Source of the DNA: an uncultured Geobacter sp.
GTDB taxonomy: Bacteria > Desulfobacterota > Desulfuromonadia > Geobacterales > Geobacteraceae
Direction: 5' to 3'
NCBI GenBank assembly: GCA_903915655.1
Contig: CAIWTU010000045.1
Coordinates: 1-64,000, forward strand
Length of the DNA stretch: 64,000 nt
The notes beneath the pieces are model-generated. The model was not told the origin of the DNA, did not search any database, and worked only from the letters and a program-made list of their open reading frames with translations. Positions 57,534 to 64,000 of this stretch are shown here, piece by piece. The number at the start of each line of letters is the position of its first letter. Position 1 is the first letter of the stretch. The position numbers and the translations under genes were made by a program.

Positions 57534-58178
57534 ATGAAATTTTTTATCGACACGGCAGACGTGAAAGAGATACAGGAAGCCCATGCGCTTGGTCTCGTTG
57601 ACGGGGTGACCACGAACCCTTCGCTGATCGCCAGATCCGGCAGAATATTCAAAGAGGTCATAGAGGAGATTACCGGGATTGTAGATGGTCCGATCTCCGC
57701 TGAAGTGATTGCGCTCGATTATGCCGGCATGGTGCGCGAGGGGGAGGAGCTCGCCAAAATCCACCCGAACATCGTGGTAAAGGTCCCGATGACCGCTGAT
57801 GGGCTGAAAGCGACCAAGTCCCTCCATGCAAAGGGGATCAAGGTCAATGTTACCCTGATCTTTACCCCCATTCAGGCGCTGCTGGCGGCCAAGGCCGGCG
57901 CTGCATATGTTTCACCTTTTGTCGGACGACTTGATGATATTTCCCAGGACGGCATGAACATTATTGACGAAATCCGCACTATCTTCGACAACTACGGATA
58001 TGATGCCGAGATAATTGTCGCCAGCGTTCGCAATCCCGTTCATGTGCTCGATTCAGCCCTTATCGGCGCGGATATCGCCACCATTCCCTACTCGGTAATG
58101 ATGCAGCTCTGCAAACATCCGTTAACCGATGCGGGGATTGACAAATTTCTCAAAGACTGGGAAAAGGTCCCGAAATAG
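57534..58178 (+). CDS. tal: Transaldolase (small, TalC/FSA-like type)
   Basis: A 214-residue TIM-barrel aldolase. The Schiff-base lysine is K83 in VVKVPMT, and the N-terminal [13 protein letters not shown] and GVTTNPSLI signatures are intact. This short form acts as transaldolase or fructose-6-phosphate aldolase. GAGGAG precedes the ATG, and a strong terminator follows. Confidence 0.93.
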   Translation: MKFFIDTADVKEIQEAHALGLVDGVTTNPSLIARSGRIFKEVIEEITGIVDGPISAEVIALDYAGMVREGEELAKIHPNIVVKVPMTADGLKATKSLHAKGIKVNVTLIFTPIQALLAAKAGAAYVSPFVGRLDDISQDGMNIIDEIRTIFDNYGYDAEIIVASVRNPVHVLDSALIGADIATIPYSVMMQLCKHPLTDAGIDKFLKDWEKVPK

Positions 58179-58223
58179 TACCTCTACAGAAAGCACGATC
58201 AGCGCAGAAAAAGACGTATGTCG

Positions 58224-58257
58224 CCCGGAGATACCAATTAGTTCTCCGGGTTTTTTT
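58224..58257 (+). terminator. Rho-independent terminator after the transaldolase gene
   Basis: Eight-base stem CCCGGAGA / TCTCCGGG with an 11-base loop followed by seven T. Confidence 0.92.
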
Positions 58258-58295
58258 GCGCCGAATAATAGATCTTTTGCGGTGCAGTAAATCTG

Positions 58296-58324
58296 TTGAC
58301 ACTACAGCAATAGATAAGTATTAT
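58296..58324 (+). promoter_or_regulatory. Consensus sigma-70 promoter of the fur-feo cluster
   Basis: TTGACA at 58296-58301 and TATTAT at 58319-58324 with exactly 17 bases between. The -10 covers the ATG at 58323, which therefore cannot be the fur start. Confidence 0.85.
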
Positions 58325-58338
58325 GAAAATCATTTTCA
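58324..58338. promoter_or_regulatory. Fur box (7-1-7 palindrome)
   Basis: TGAAAATCATTTTCA is a perfect 7-1-7 dyad of the Fur family (consensus TGATAATNATTATCA). It abuts the -10 and covers the expected transcription start, so binding should block transcription: autoregulation by iron is likely. Confidence 0.85.
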
Positions 58339-58352
58339 ATTATGGTGGGCGA

Positions 58353-58784
58353 GTGAAGCAGGCCAAAAAACAGTTATTCCATGATTTCATCGCCCGAAAG
58401 GGGCTGAAGTCAACCCGCCAGAGGGATCTGATTCTGGATGGTTTCCTCTCTAACGACAGGCACATGAGTATAGAGGAACTCTATCTGGCCTTGCGCGCCA
58501 AACATCCGAATATCGGTTATGCGACCGTATACAGGACGCTCAAGCTTTTTTCAGAATCGGGTATTGCCCGTGAGATTCAGTTCGGGGACGGCCAGACAAG
58601 GTTTGAGCATGTTGACGAAGGCGAGCACCACGACCATCTGGTCTGCACCAGATGCGGTGCGGTTAAAGAGTTTGCCAATGAGGCCATTGAAAAGCTCCAG
58701 GCAGCTATTGCCGAAAGCCATGGCTACCTTGTCCATACCCATAAGCTCGAGTTATACGGGATCTGCCCGAAATGCAGGAAATGA
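58353..58784 (+). CDS. fur: Fur-family metal-responsive repressor
   Basis: A 143-residue winged-helix regulator starting at GTG 58353. LKSTRQRDLILDGFL and NIGYATVYRTLKLF form the DNA-binding domain, GEHHDHLVCTRCGAV holds metal-site histidines and the first CxxC, and GICPKCRK the second CxxC. The longer ATG start at 58323 lies within the promoter -10 and Fur box. Located 60 bases upstream of feoB, so ferrous iron uptake is its likely target. Confidence 0.92.
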   Translation: MKQAKKQLFHDFIARKGLKSTRQRDLILDGFLSNDRHMSIEELYLALRAKHPNIGYATVYRTLKLFSESGIAREIQFGDGQTRFEHVDEGEHHDHLVCTRCGAVKEFANEAIEKLQAAIAESHGYLVHTHKLELYGICPKCRK

Positions 58785-58844
58785 CATTTTCGGCTTATCA
58801 ATGAAAGTGATTTCCGATAGCAATACCGGTTGTTAGGAGCAATA

Positions 58845-60839
58845 ATGGCGTTTTTTAAGAAAAAACCATCCTGTCACCAATATCCCATGGATGCTTCAGG
58901 AGGCTCTTGTAAAAAAGTGGCACTCGTCGGTAATCCGAATGTGGGAAAAAGTGTCCTGTTTAATGCCTTGACCGGTGCCTACGTTACCGTTTCCAACTAT
59001 CCGGGCACATCTGTAGAGGTTTCCCGGGGAAGCGCCAATATTGGTGGCCGGCAGTGCCAGATAATCGATACGCCCGGCATGTATGCGCTCCTCCCTATCA
59101 CCGAGGAAGAGCGGGTGGCGAGGGAAATCCTGTTGAACGAGTCTCCCGATCTTGTGGTCCACGTCCTTGATGCCAGAAACCTGGAGCGGATGCTGGCTAT
59201 GACCCTGCAGCTCATCGAGGCTGGACTTCCTGTTATCCTGGTGGTCAATATCATGGATGAGGCGGAACAGATGGGGCTTTCCATCGATCTGCCGCTTCTT
59301 CAGGAAAAACTTGGGATACCGGTTATCGGCGCGGCGGTTGCAAAAAAACGGGGGCTGCCGGAACTGAAGGAGGCTATATCTGCCTTTGATAAAGGGAAAC
59401 ATGCGGTATTCGGGTACAGTCGTCGGCTCGAGACCGATATAGAAGAGGTTACCCTCCTTCTTCGCGGGAACTATAACCTTTCCAGGAAGGCACTGGCCCT
59501 CCTTCTGTTGCAGCGGGATGAAGAGGTTGCAGGGATGGTCCGGGAAACCGAGGGTGATGGTTATGCTGAGGTCGAGGCAAGGGTAAGGGAAAAGATCTTT
59601 GCCCGCCGTGATTCTTTCCATCTCGACCTTTCCATGGAAAGAAAGGGTCTGGTCAAGGGTCTCATGGCCGAAGTATTTACTGCTCCTCCCCAGACAAGGG
59701 TCTCTTTTGGTGAACGTTTGTCCCGATGGGCAGTACGTCCTCTGACCGGCGTTCCACTCCTTCTGCTCGTCCTCTATTTCGGGCTCTATCGTTTTGTCGG
59801 TGGTTTCGGCGCCGGCACCATGGTTGATTTTCTGGAGGGAACTCTGTTTGAGGCCCATTTCAACCCTTGGATCACCGGGGTCGTCAAGGCCATAATTCCA
59901 TGGGCAATTCTGCAGGAACTGTTTGTGGGGGAGTACGGGGTTATTACCCTCGGCCTTCGTTATGCGGTCGGGATCATCCTGCCAATTGTTGCCACATTTT
60001 TTCTTTTCTTCTCCGTACTGGAGGATAGCGGCTATTTCCCCAGATTGGCTCTTCTTGTGGATCGACTGTTCAAATATATCGGTCTGACCGGCAGGGCGGT
60101 CATCCCGATGGTACTCGGTTTTGGCTGCGATACCATGGCTACCATGGTCACCCGGACCCTGGAAACCGTTCGCGAAAGGATTATTGCGACTTTGCTGCTG
60201 GCTCTGGCCATTCCCTGTTCCGCACAACTGGGTGTTATCATGGCCCTCCTTTCCAAATTCCCGGGGTCACTCCTCACCTGGTTTGTCTGCCTGCTGTTTA
60301 TCTTCCTGGTAATCGGTTTTCTGGCCGCCAGGATCATGCCGGGTGAAGCTCCGATGTTCTACATGGAGTTGCCTCCCATGCGGTTGCCGCAGCTGGCCAA
60401 TGTATTTACCAAGACTTACAGCCGGATGCAGTGGTATCTTCTGGAGATCCTGCCGATCTTCATTCTTGCCTCCATTCTGCTCTGGCTTGGGAAGATTACC
60501 AGTTTTTTTGAGAAAATGATAGAATGGATGACGCCGGTCATGGCGTCACTCGGTCTCCCCAGGGAAACGGCCATGGCATTTATTTTCGGCTTTTTCCGCC
60601 GTGACTATGGCGCTGCCGGCCTGTATGATCTGCAGACCAAGGGAATTCTTAATGCGCGGCAGATCACTGTGGCTGCGCTTACGCTGACACTTTTCATCCC
60701 GTGCATAGCTCAGTTTCTGATCATGAAAAAGGAGCGTGGGATGAAGGTCGCCGCTTCCATTGGTTTGTTCGTCAGTTTTCTTGCCTTTGGCAGTGGCTGG
60801 ATGCTTAACCAATTCCTCCTTATGACCGGGATACTCTGA
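58845..60839 (+). CDS. feoB: Ferrous iron transporter FeoB
   Basis: A 664-residue membrane GTPase. G1 is GNPNVGKS (29-36); the DTPG motif, switch region TVSNYPGTSVEV and G4 VNIMDEAE follow. The Gate-type membrane half has the FGCDTMATMVTRT motif and a second C-terminal gate (FGFFRRDYGAAGLYDL). ATG 58845 follows AGGAG. Somewhat shorter than the E. coli protein. The stop overlaps the next ATG. Confidence 0.96.
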   Translation: MAFFKKKPSCHQYPMDASGGSCKKVALVGNPNVGKSVLFNALTGAYVTVSNYPGTSVEVSRGSANIGGRQCQIIDTPGMYALLPITEEERVAREILLNESPDLVVHVLDARNLERMLAMTLQLIEAGLPVILVVNIMDEAEQMGLSIDLPLLQEKLGIPVIGAAVAKKRGLPELKEAISAFDKGKHAVFGYSRRLETDIEEVTLLLRGNYNLSRKALALLLLQRDEEVAGMVRETEGDGYAEVEARVREKIFARRDSFHLDLSMERKGLVKGLMAEVFTAPPQTRVSFGERLSRWAVRPLTGVPLLLLVLYFGLYRFVGGFGAGTMVDFLEGTLFEAHFNPWITGVVKAIIPWAILQELFVGEYGVITLGLRYAVGIILPIVATFFLFFSVLEDSGYFPRLALLVDRLFKYIGLTGRAVIPMVLGFGCDTMATMVTRTLETVRERIIATLLLALAIPCSAQLGVIMALLSKFPGSLLTWFVCLLFIFLVIGFLAARIMPGEAPMFYMELPPMRLPQLANVFTKTYSRMQWYLLEILPIFILASILLWLGKITSFFEKMIEWMTPVMASLGLPRETAMAFIFGFFRRDYGAAGLYDLQTKGILNARQITVAALTLTLFIPCIAQFLIMKKERGMKVAASIGLFVSFLAFGSGWMLNQFLLMTGIL

Positions 60840-61012
60840 TGAAATGCGGTTTTTGCGGGTTTGAATTCGCCGAGAATGAAGGGAACAGAGGGTGCAGGAA
60901 CTGTCCCATGGCGTCCGGGTGCAAGATGGTGAAGTGCCCCCGGTGCAATTATGAAAACCCGCCTGAGCCGGCAGTAGTGAAAACGATCAAGAAACTGTTG
61001 CGTAGGAGATAA
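60839..61012 (+). CDS. Seven-cysteine microprotein between feoB and the DtxR/FeoA gene (57 aa)
   Basis: ATG overlaps the feoB stop (TGATG). The product has cysteines at 3, 6, 19, 22, 28, 33 and 36 (MKCGFCGF, GCRNC, KCPRC), enough for two zinc- or FeS-type sites, then a basic C-terminus KTIKKLLRRR. It occupies the place of FeoC in other operons and may be an iron-sensing or assembly factor for FeoB. Function inferred from position. AGGAG at its end serves the next gene. Confidence 0.75.
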   Translation: MKCGFCGFEFAENEGNRGCRNCPMASGCKMVKCPRCNYENPPEPAVVKTIKKLLRRR

Positions 61013-61013
61013 T

Positions 61014-61658
61014 ATGAAGCTTTCGGAAAAAGCGGAAGAAATTCTGGAGACGCTCTGGGTTGAAGTTGAAGAGGAGGGCGCCGGTTTCGTTGACCTGGAA
61101 AAACTGAGATCTTCCTCCGATGACCCGGTGTATAGGGAGCTTAACGAACTGGCCCTTATCGAGGTCCGGGACGGACGCGTATACCTCCGCCCGGAGGGGA
61201 AGGTAGAAGGGCGCAAGATTGTACGCCGCTTCCGGCTTTCGGAGCGGCTCATGATGGACGTGTTCAACATTCGTGGCGAACAGGCTAAGGAGAAGGCCTG
61301 TCAGTTTGAGCATCTGCTTAATGAAGGTGTCGATACCAAGGTATGCACCATGCTGAATCATCCCGAGACCTGCCCGCATGGAAAAAGAATTCCCCCGGGA
61401 GAGTGCTGCCTGGAAGCGAAGCGGAGCGGTGATCTGGGGGTGCTGCCTCTCACCGAGTTGAAGCCAGGTGATGAAGGTGAGATAGCATACATTCAGACTG
61501 AAGACGATAAAAAGATGCAGAAACTGATGGCCATGGGTGTGTTGCCTGGTAACCGTATCCGACTGAGTCAAGCTTTTCCCTCGTACGTTTTCAAGGTCGG
61601 TTATTCGGAATTTGCCATCGACACAAATATGGCCAGGGAGATCTTTGTAAGAAAATAA
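61014..61658 (+). CDS. DtxR-type regulator fused to a FeoA domain
   Basis: A 214-residue fusion. The N-terminal part (1 to about 65) is a winged helix (KAEEILETLWVEVEEEG), then a DtxR metal/dimer region (KACQFEHLLNEG, HPETCPHGKRIPPGE) and a C-terminal FeoA/SH3-like domain (LTELKPGDEGEIAYIQ, MGVLPGNRI). AGGAG lies at the end of the previous gene. DtxR family members with a C-terminal FeoA domain respond to Fe2+ or Mn2+. It stands in for feoA in this operon, so it may do both jobs. Confidence 0.85.
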   Translation: MKLSEKAEEILETLWVEVEEEGAGFVDLEKLRSSSDDPVYRELNELALIEVRDGRVYLRPEGKVEGRKIVRRFRLSERLMMDVFNIRGEQAKEKACQFEHLLNEGVDTKVCTMLNHPETCPHGKRIPPGECCLEAKRSGDLGVLPLTELKPGDEGEIAYIQTEDDKKMQKLMAMGVLPGNRIRLSQAFPSYVFKVGYSEFAIDTNMAREIFVRK

Positions 61659-61720
61659 AGGATCAGACATCCGGAAACTCCGGATGAAGAACTATTTTTA
61701 AATACGAAAGGAGTCGTGCC

Positions 61721-62194
61721 ATGAAAAAATTTTTTGTTTCCGGGGTCTGTTTTTTCGTCATCGCCTCGGCTTCGCTGGTGGCTGCCGCAGACAGGGTCTC
61801 TCTGCCGAAAGGGTATGAGAATTGGGAGAAAAGCAGGCAGAAGGTTGTTACCGACAAAAAATCGCTGTTCTACGGCATTCATTATACGTACGTGGATAAA
61901 AAGGCGATGCCGGCGTTCAAATCGGGGGGGAACTATGCCGAGGGGAGTCAATTTGTCGTGGTCCAGTACAACATCAGGGAGGAGGGAGGAAGGCCGGTTG
62001 AAGGAAAGAAAAACATGATAGTTCTCATGAAAAAGGGGAAAAAATACAAGGATACCGGGGGGTGGCTGTACGCCGGTTTCGGTCCGGATGGAAAAATAAG
62101 CGGTATTGATCCGGTGAAGAACTGTTACCAGTGCCATCTGAAAGAAGCGAAAAGCACCGATTTTGTTATTTCAAAATATTCAGATTTCGAATAA
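61721..62194 (+). CDS. Cytochrome P460 family protein
   Basis: A 157-residue secreted protein with a signal peptide (cleaved near LVAAADR) and a C-terminal heme motif CYQCH (135-139). VSLPKGYENWEKSRQ and GGWLYAGFGPDGK match the P460/cytochrome c' beta fold. Such proteins bind NO or oxidise hydroxylamine; physiological role here unknown. GGAG precedes the start. Confidence 0.88.
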   Translation: MKKFFVSGVCFFVIASASLVAAADRVSLPKGYENWEKSRQKVVTDKKSLFYGIHYTYVDKKAMPAFKSGGNYAEGSQFVVVQYNIREEGGRPVEGKKNMIVLMKKGKKYKDTGGWLYAGFGPDGKISGIDPVKNCYQCHLKEAKSTDFVISKYSDFE

Positions 62195-62227
62195 TATGAG
62201 CAGCCGGGGATCAGATTAACCCGATTT

Positions 62228-63010
62228 TTACGGCTCTGATGCAATATCGTTTTGCAGCAATTCCTTGACCAGCGCCGCAAGGTTTCTCCCCGCTATCCGC
62301 GAGTTTCGAGCCAATCGAATCAGCTGTGGAATTATGTGTGGTTTCAGGGCAATTGTCCGTAATATCTTCGGGATTCGGATGTTCATCTTGCTATCGGTGA
62401 ACTCGCTGATGCTGAATCCAAGTTCCTCGTCTGAGGCGTCGCTGATGGCGCGAATTGCCAGAAAAGGGATATCCTCTCGATGGGCAGTCCGGGCGACGGC
62501 CCAGGTTTCCATGTCGAGGACGGGGCTGACCAGGTCCGGTAGAAGGTTCTTAACCAATTCTCTCTTGCTGAGGATTTCCGCTGTGGTCAGGAAGTCGCCT
62601 TGCCGGGCGGCGCATCCCTGTTTAACGGAGATGGCTTCCACTCTCCGCATGATATTTGCGCTCACCTTCAGAAGAATCGTTTCTCCACCCTCGCAGTTAT
62701 CCCCCTGATACAACCTGCTGCTTCTGGCAACGGCCAGGTCGCCCACAGCCATTCCGGGTTGTACCGCCCCCCCGAAACCAAATGATATCATGCAATCCGG
62801 ACGCGCCGAGGCAATCAGCGCTTCAGCGGCCCTCCCCGCACGCTCGAGACCTATTCCGGCTTCCATCAGCAAGCATGATTTTCCGCAGAGACTGAATCGG
62901 TAAAGGTTGAAGCCTGCTACCGCCGATCTGTTATAGGCCCCGACAAGCTTGAGCAGGGGAGAAATTTCTTCCGGCATGGCTGCAATCAGGCCGATAATTT
63001 GCTCTTTCAT
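62228..63010 (-). CDS. Nucleoside phosphorylase-family nucleosidase (HpnG-like)
   Basis: A 260-residue MTA/SAH-nucleosidase-superfamily protein. Signatures are LIAAMPEEISPLL, SFGFGGAVQPGMAVGDLAVA and the catalytic region LDMETWAVARTAHREDIPFL followed by AIRAISDAS. The C-terminal PHIIPQLIRLARNSRIAGRN suits the hopanoid-associated phosphorylase HpnG, and the divergent neighbour hpnJ fits that pathway. A methylthioadenosine nucleosidase is the alternative. Confidence 0.75.
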   Translation of the reverse strand: MKEQIIGLIAAMPEEISPLLKLVGAYNRSAVAGFNLYRFSLCGKSCLLMEAGIGLERAGRAAEALIASARPDCMISFGFGGAVQPGMAVGDLAVARSSRLYQGDNCEGGETILLKVSANIMRRVEAISVKQGCAARQGDFLTTAEILSKRELVKNLLPDLVSPVLDMETWAVARTAHREDIPFLAIRAISDASDEELGFSISEFTDSKMNIRIPKILRTIALKPHIIPQLIRLARNSRIAGRNLAALVKELLQNDIASEP

Positions 63011-63240
63011 TTAATCCTGCGCTATTAGGAGAAGTTCTCGATATCGTCTTTTGAGGTCCTGGCTGTGTCAATCGGCAGCTTTATCTGCGCGTCTATCCCC
63101 CCTGATTATAAGTAATACCTTGAAGCTGTCAAGGAAATTAAGACAGTTACAACTACGGCACAATCGGGTCGACTCTATTGTTAAATCAAGCCGAGGTTTT
63201 GACCTGATCCGGGAGAGCACTCTTTTGAAGAAGGGCGATA

Positions 63241-63270
63241 ATGATATTTTTGGAGTTTTGCAAGGGGCTC
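63241..63270. repeat. Repeat end related to copy A
   Basis: On the minus strand GAGCCCCTTGCAAAACTCC followed by AAAAATATC matches the left end of the element at 20658 over about 24 of 30 positions. No partner end was found nearby. Confidence 0.45.
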
Positions 63271-63326
63271 TTACATCAAGGGAGGAGAGCCGTTAATGAT
63301 CAGTTTTTTCCGATGGGGTTTTCATC

Positions 63327-63355
63327 TTGACAAAAAAGGCTCCCCCCTATATTTT
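63327..63355 (+). promoter_or_regulatory. Promoter candidate of hpnJ
   Basis: TTGACA (63327-63332), 17 bases, TATTTT (63350-63355), about 45 bases upstream of the hpnJ ATG. Confidence 0.55.
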
Positions 63356-63400
63356 AAAGGGTCGGTTTTGAGAAAAAGCATAGTTTTACAGGAGTCACGG

Positions 63401-64000
63401 ATGAAACCATTATTCTTAAATCCCCCAACCTACGAGGACTTTGATGGCGGCGCTGGCGCCCGTTATCAGGCCTCCCGAGAGGTTACTTCCTTCTGGTATC
63501 CGACCTGGCTCTGTTTCCCTGCCGGGATGATCGAGGGGAGCCTGGTTCTGGATGCTCCAGTGCAGAGGCTTACTCTGGATGCCTGTCTGGAAATAGCCCG
63601 GCAGTTCGATATCGTAGTCATGTATACCTCTACCCCCACGCTCCAGTTGGACATAGAAACCGCAAGACGAATAAAGGAGCAGAACCCTTCGACCATTATC
63701 GTCTTTACCGGCCCGCATGTGACGATCCTTCCGGAGGAGTCGCTTCTGGTTGCCAAGGGCGCGGTGGATCTCGTCTGTCGCGGGGAGTTCGACTATTCAA
63801 TAAAGGAACTTGCAGAAGGAATTCCCTGGCATGAAATCGACGGCATCAGTTTTCTCAAGGATGGTGCGCTAACGCACACTAGGGAACGCCTCCCCATCGA
63901 AGATCTGGATGCGCTCCCCTTTGCCAGCCAGGTCTACCTCCGTGATCTCCCTTTAGAAGAATACGTAATCCCCCACTTCCTTCATCCCTATGTTTCCATT
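63401..64000 (+). CDS. hpnJ: Hopanoid biosynthesis radical SAM protein HpnJ (5' part)
   Basis: The first 200 residues, cut by the window end. FLNPPTYEDFDGGAGARYQA, SFWYPTWLCFPAG and LLDAPVQRLT-like VLDAPVQRLTLD are the HpnJ N-terminal signatures, forming a B12-binding-type domain (VVMYTSTPTLQ, VFTGPHVTILP) ahead of the radical SAM domain that lies outside. AGGAG precedes the ATG. HpnJ acts in side-chain cyclisation of bacteriohopanepolyols. Confidence 0.9.
   Translation, partial: MKPLFLNPPTYEDFDGGAGARYQASREVTSFWYPTWLCFPAGMIEGSLVLDAPVQRLTLDACLEIARQFDIVVMYTSTPTLQLDIETARRIKEQNPSTIIVFTGPHVTILPEESLLVAKGAVDLVCRGEFDYSIKELAEGIPWHEIDGISFLKDGALTHTRERLPIEDLDALPFASQVYLRDLPLEEYVIPHFLHPYVSI

Larger units (their letters stand above)
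63011..63400. other. Divergent intergenic region upstream of hpnJ
   Basis: Holds a repeat end (63241-63270) and the hpnJ promoter, both listed. No gene recognised. Confidence 0.4.

Noticed and set aside
58896-60227. Long minus-strand ORF opposite feoB (443 codons)
   Set aside because: Shadow frame of a well-conserved gene; its sequence has no recognisable motif. The same holds for the long frames opposite the NifV-like gene (40953-42104), htpG (53823-54785, 54909-55631) and pckA (6978-7928).

Overview
The window looks like a chromosomal segment of a Geobacter-type bacterium (Geobacteraceae / Desulfuromonadia). The evidence is the combination of a Tat-exported [NiFe] hydrogenase, ATP-type PEP carboxykinase, multiheme-style and P460 cytochromes, Feo iron uptake, a hopanoid HpnJ gene, NikR, a NifV-like synthase and a trp operon with two trpB paralogues. 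I cannot name the species. No rRNA, tRNA, CRISPR array or intact insertion sequence was seen.

Layout. 0-0.9 kb: mostly non-coding, with a 59-residue Cys-rich RiPP-like peptide gene and a decayed RelE/HigB toxin fragment. 0.85-9.4 kb (minus strand): aminotransferase, hydrogenase operon hyaA-hyaB-hyaC-hyaD, pckA and a class V aminotransferase. 9.6-16.2 kb (minus): an operon of histidine kinase, response regulator, nucleotidyltransferase/phosphomannomutase fusion, glgA and a 41-residue protein. 16.6-20.4 kb: yhbY, tatA, uvrB, cobD. 20.6-27 kb (plus): GEGP-type diheme protein, TonB-dependent receptor, CcsA-like membrane protein, exbB-exbD-tonB. 27.1-33.3 kb: lipoprotein deaminase, a BtuCDF/MolABC-type ABC importer (minus) and, divergent from it, a radical SAM enzyme coupled to a protein of unknown function. 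33.3-40.7 kb (plus): fibronectin-type lipoprotein, second TonB-dependent receptor, ECF transporter (fused double ATPase, T and S components) and nikR. 40.9-44.4 kb: NifV-like synthase, lipoprotein, DedA protein, and two gene remnants. 44.4-53.6 kb (minus): trpE, an inserted Ycf48-like lipoprotein, trpG, trpD, trpC, trpB2, trpF, trpB, with no trpA. 53.9-64 kb: htpG, DUF4337-type protein, folK, a small YHS-like protein, transaldolase, fur-feoB-Cys-rich microprotein-DtxR/FeoA, cytochrome P460, a phosphorylase-family nucleosidase, and the start of hpnJ.

Main inference. Four, perhaps five, sequences resembling the ModE (molybdate repressor) operator lie in front of the diheme protein, both TonB-receptor transcription units, the importer/radical-SAM divergent promoter and possibly the ECF operon. 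The ABC importer belongs to the superfamily that contains the molybdate/tungstate importer MolBCA. Together this suggests a molybdenum- or tungsten-responsive envelope system: outer-membrane receptors, their own ExbB/ExbD/TonB motor, a periplasmic binding protein and inner-membrane importer, a diheme protein, and an uncharacterised radical SAM pair. This is inferred from sequence pattern alone. A second metal theme is iron: a Fur-type regulator sits behind a consensus promoter overlapping a perfect 7-1-7 Fur box, next to feoB, a seven-cysteine microprotein and a DtxR-FeoA fusion.
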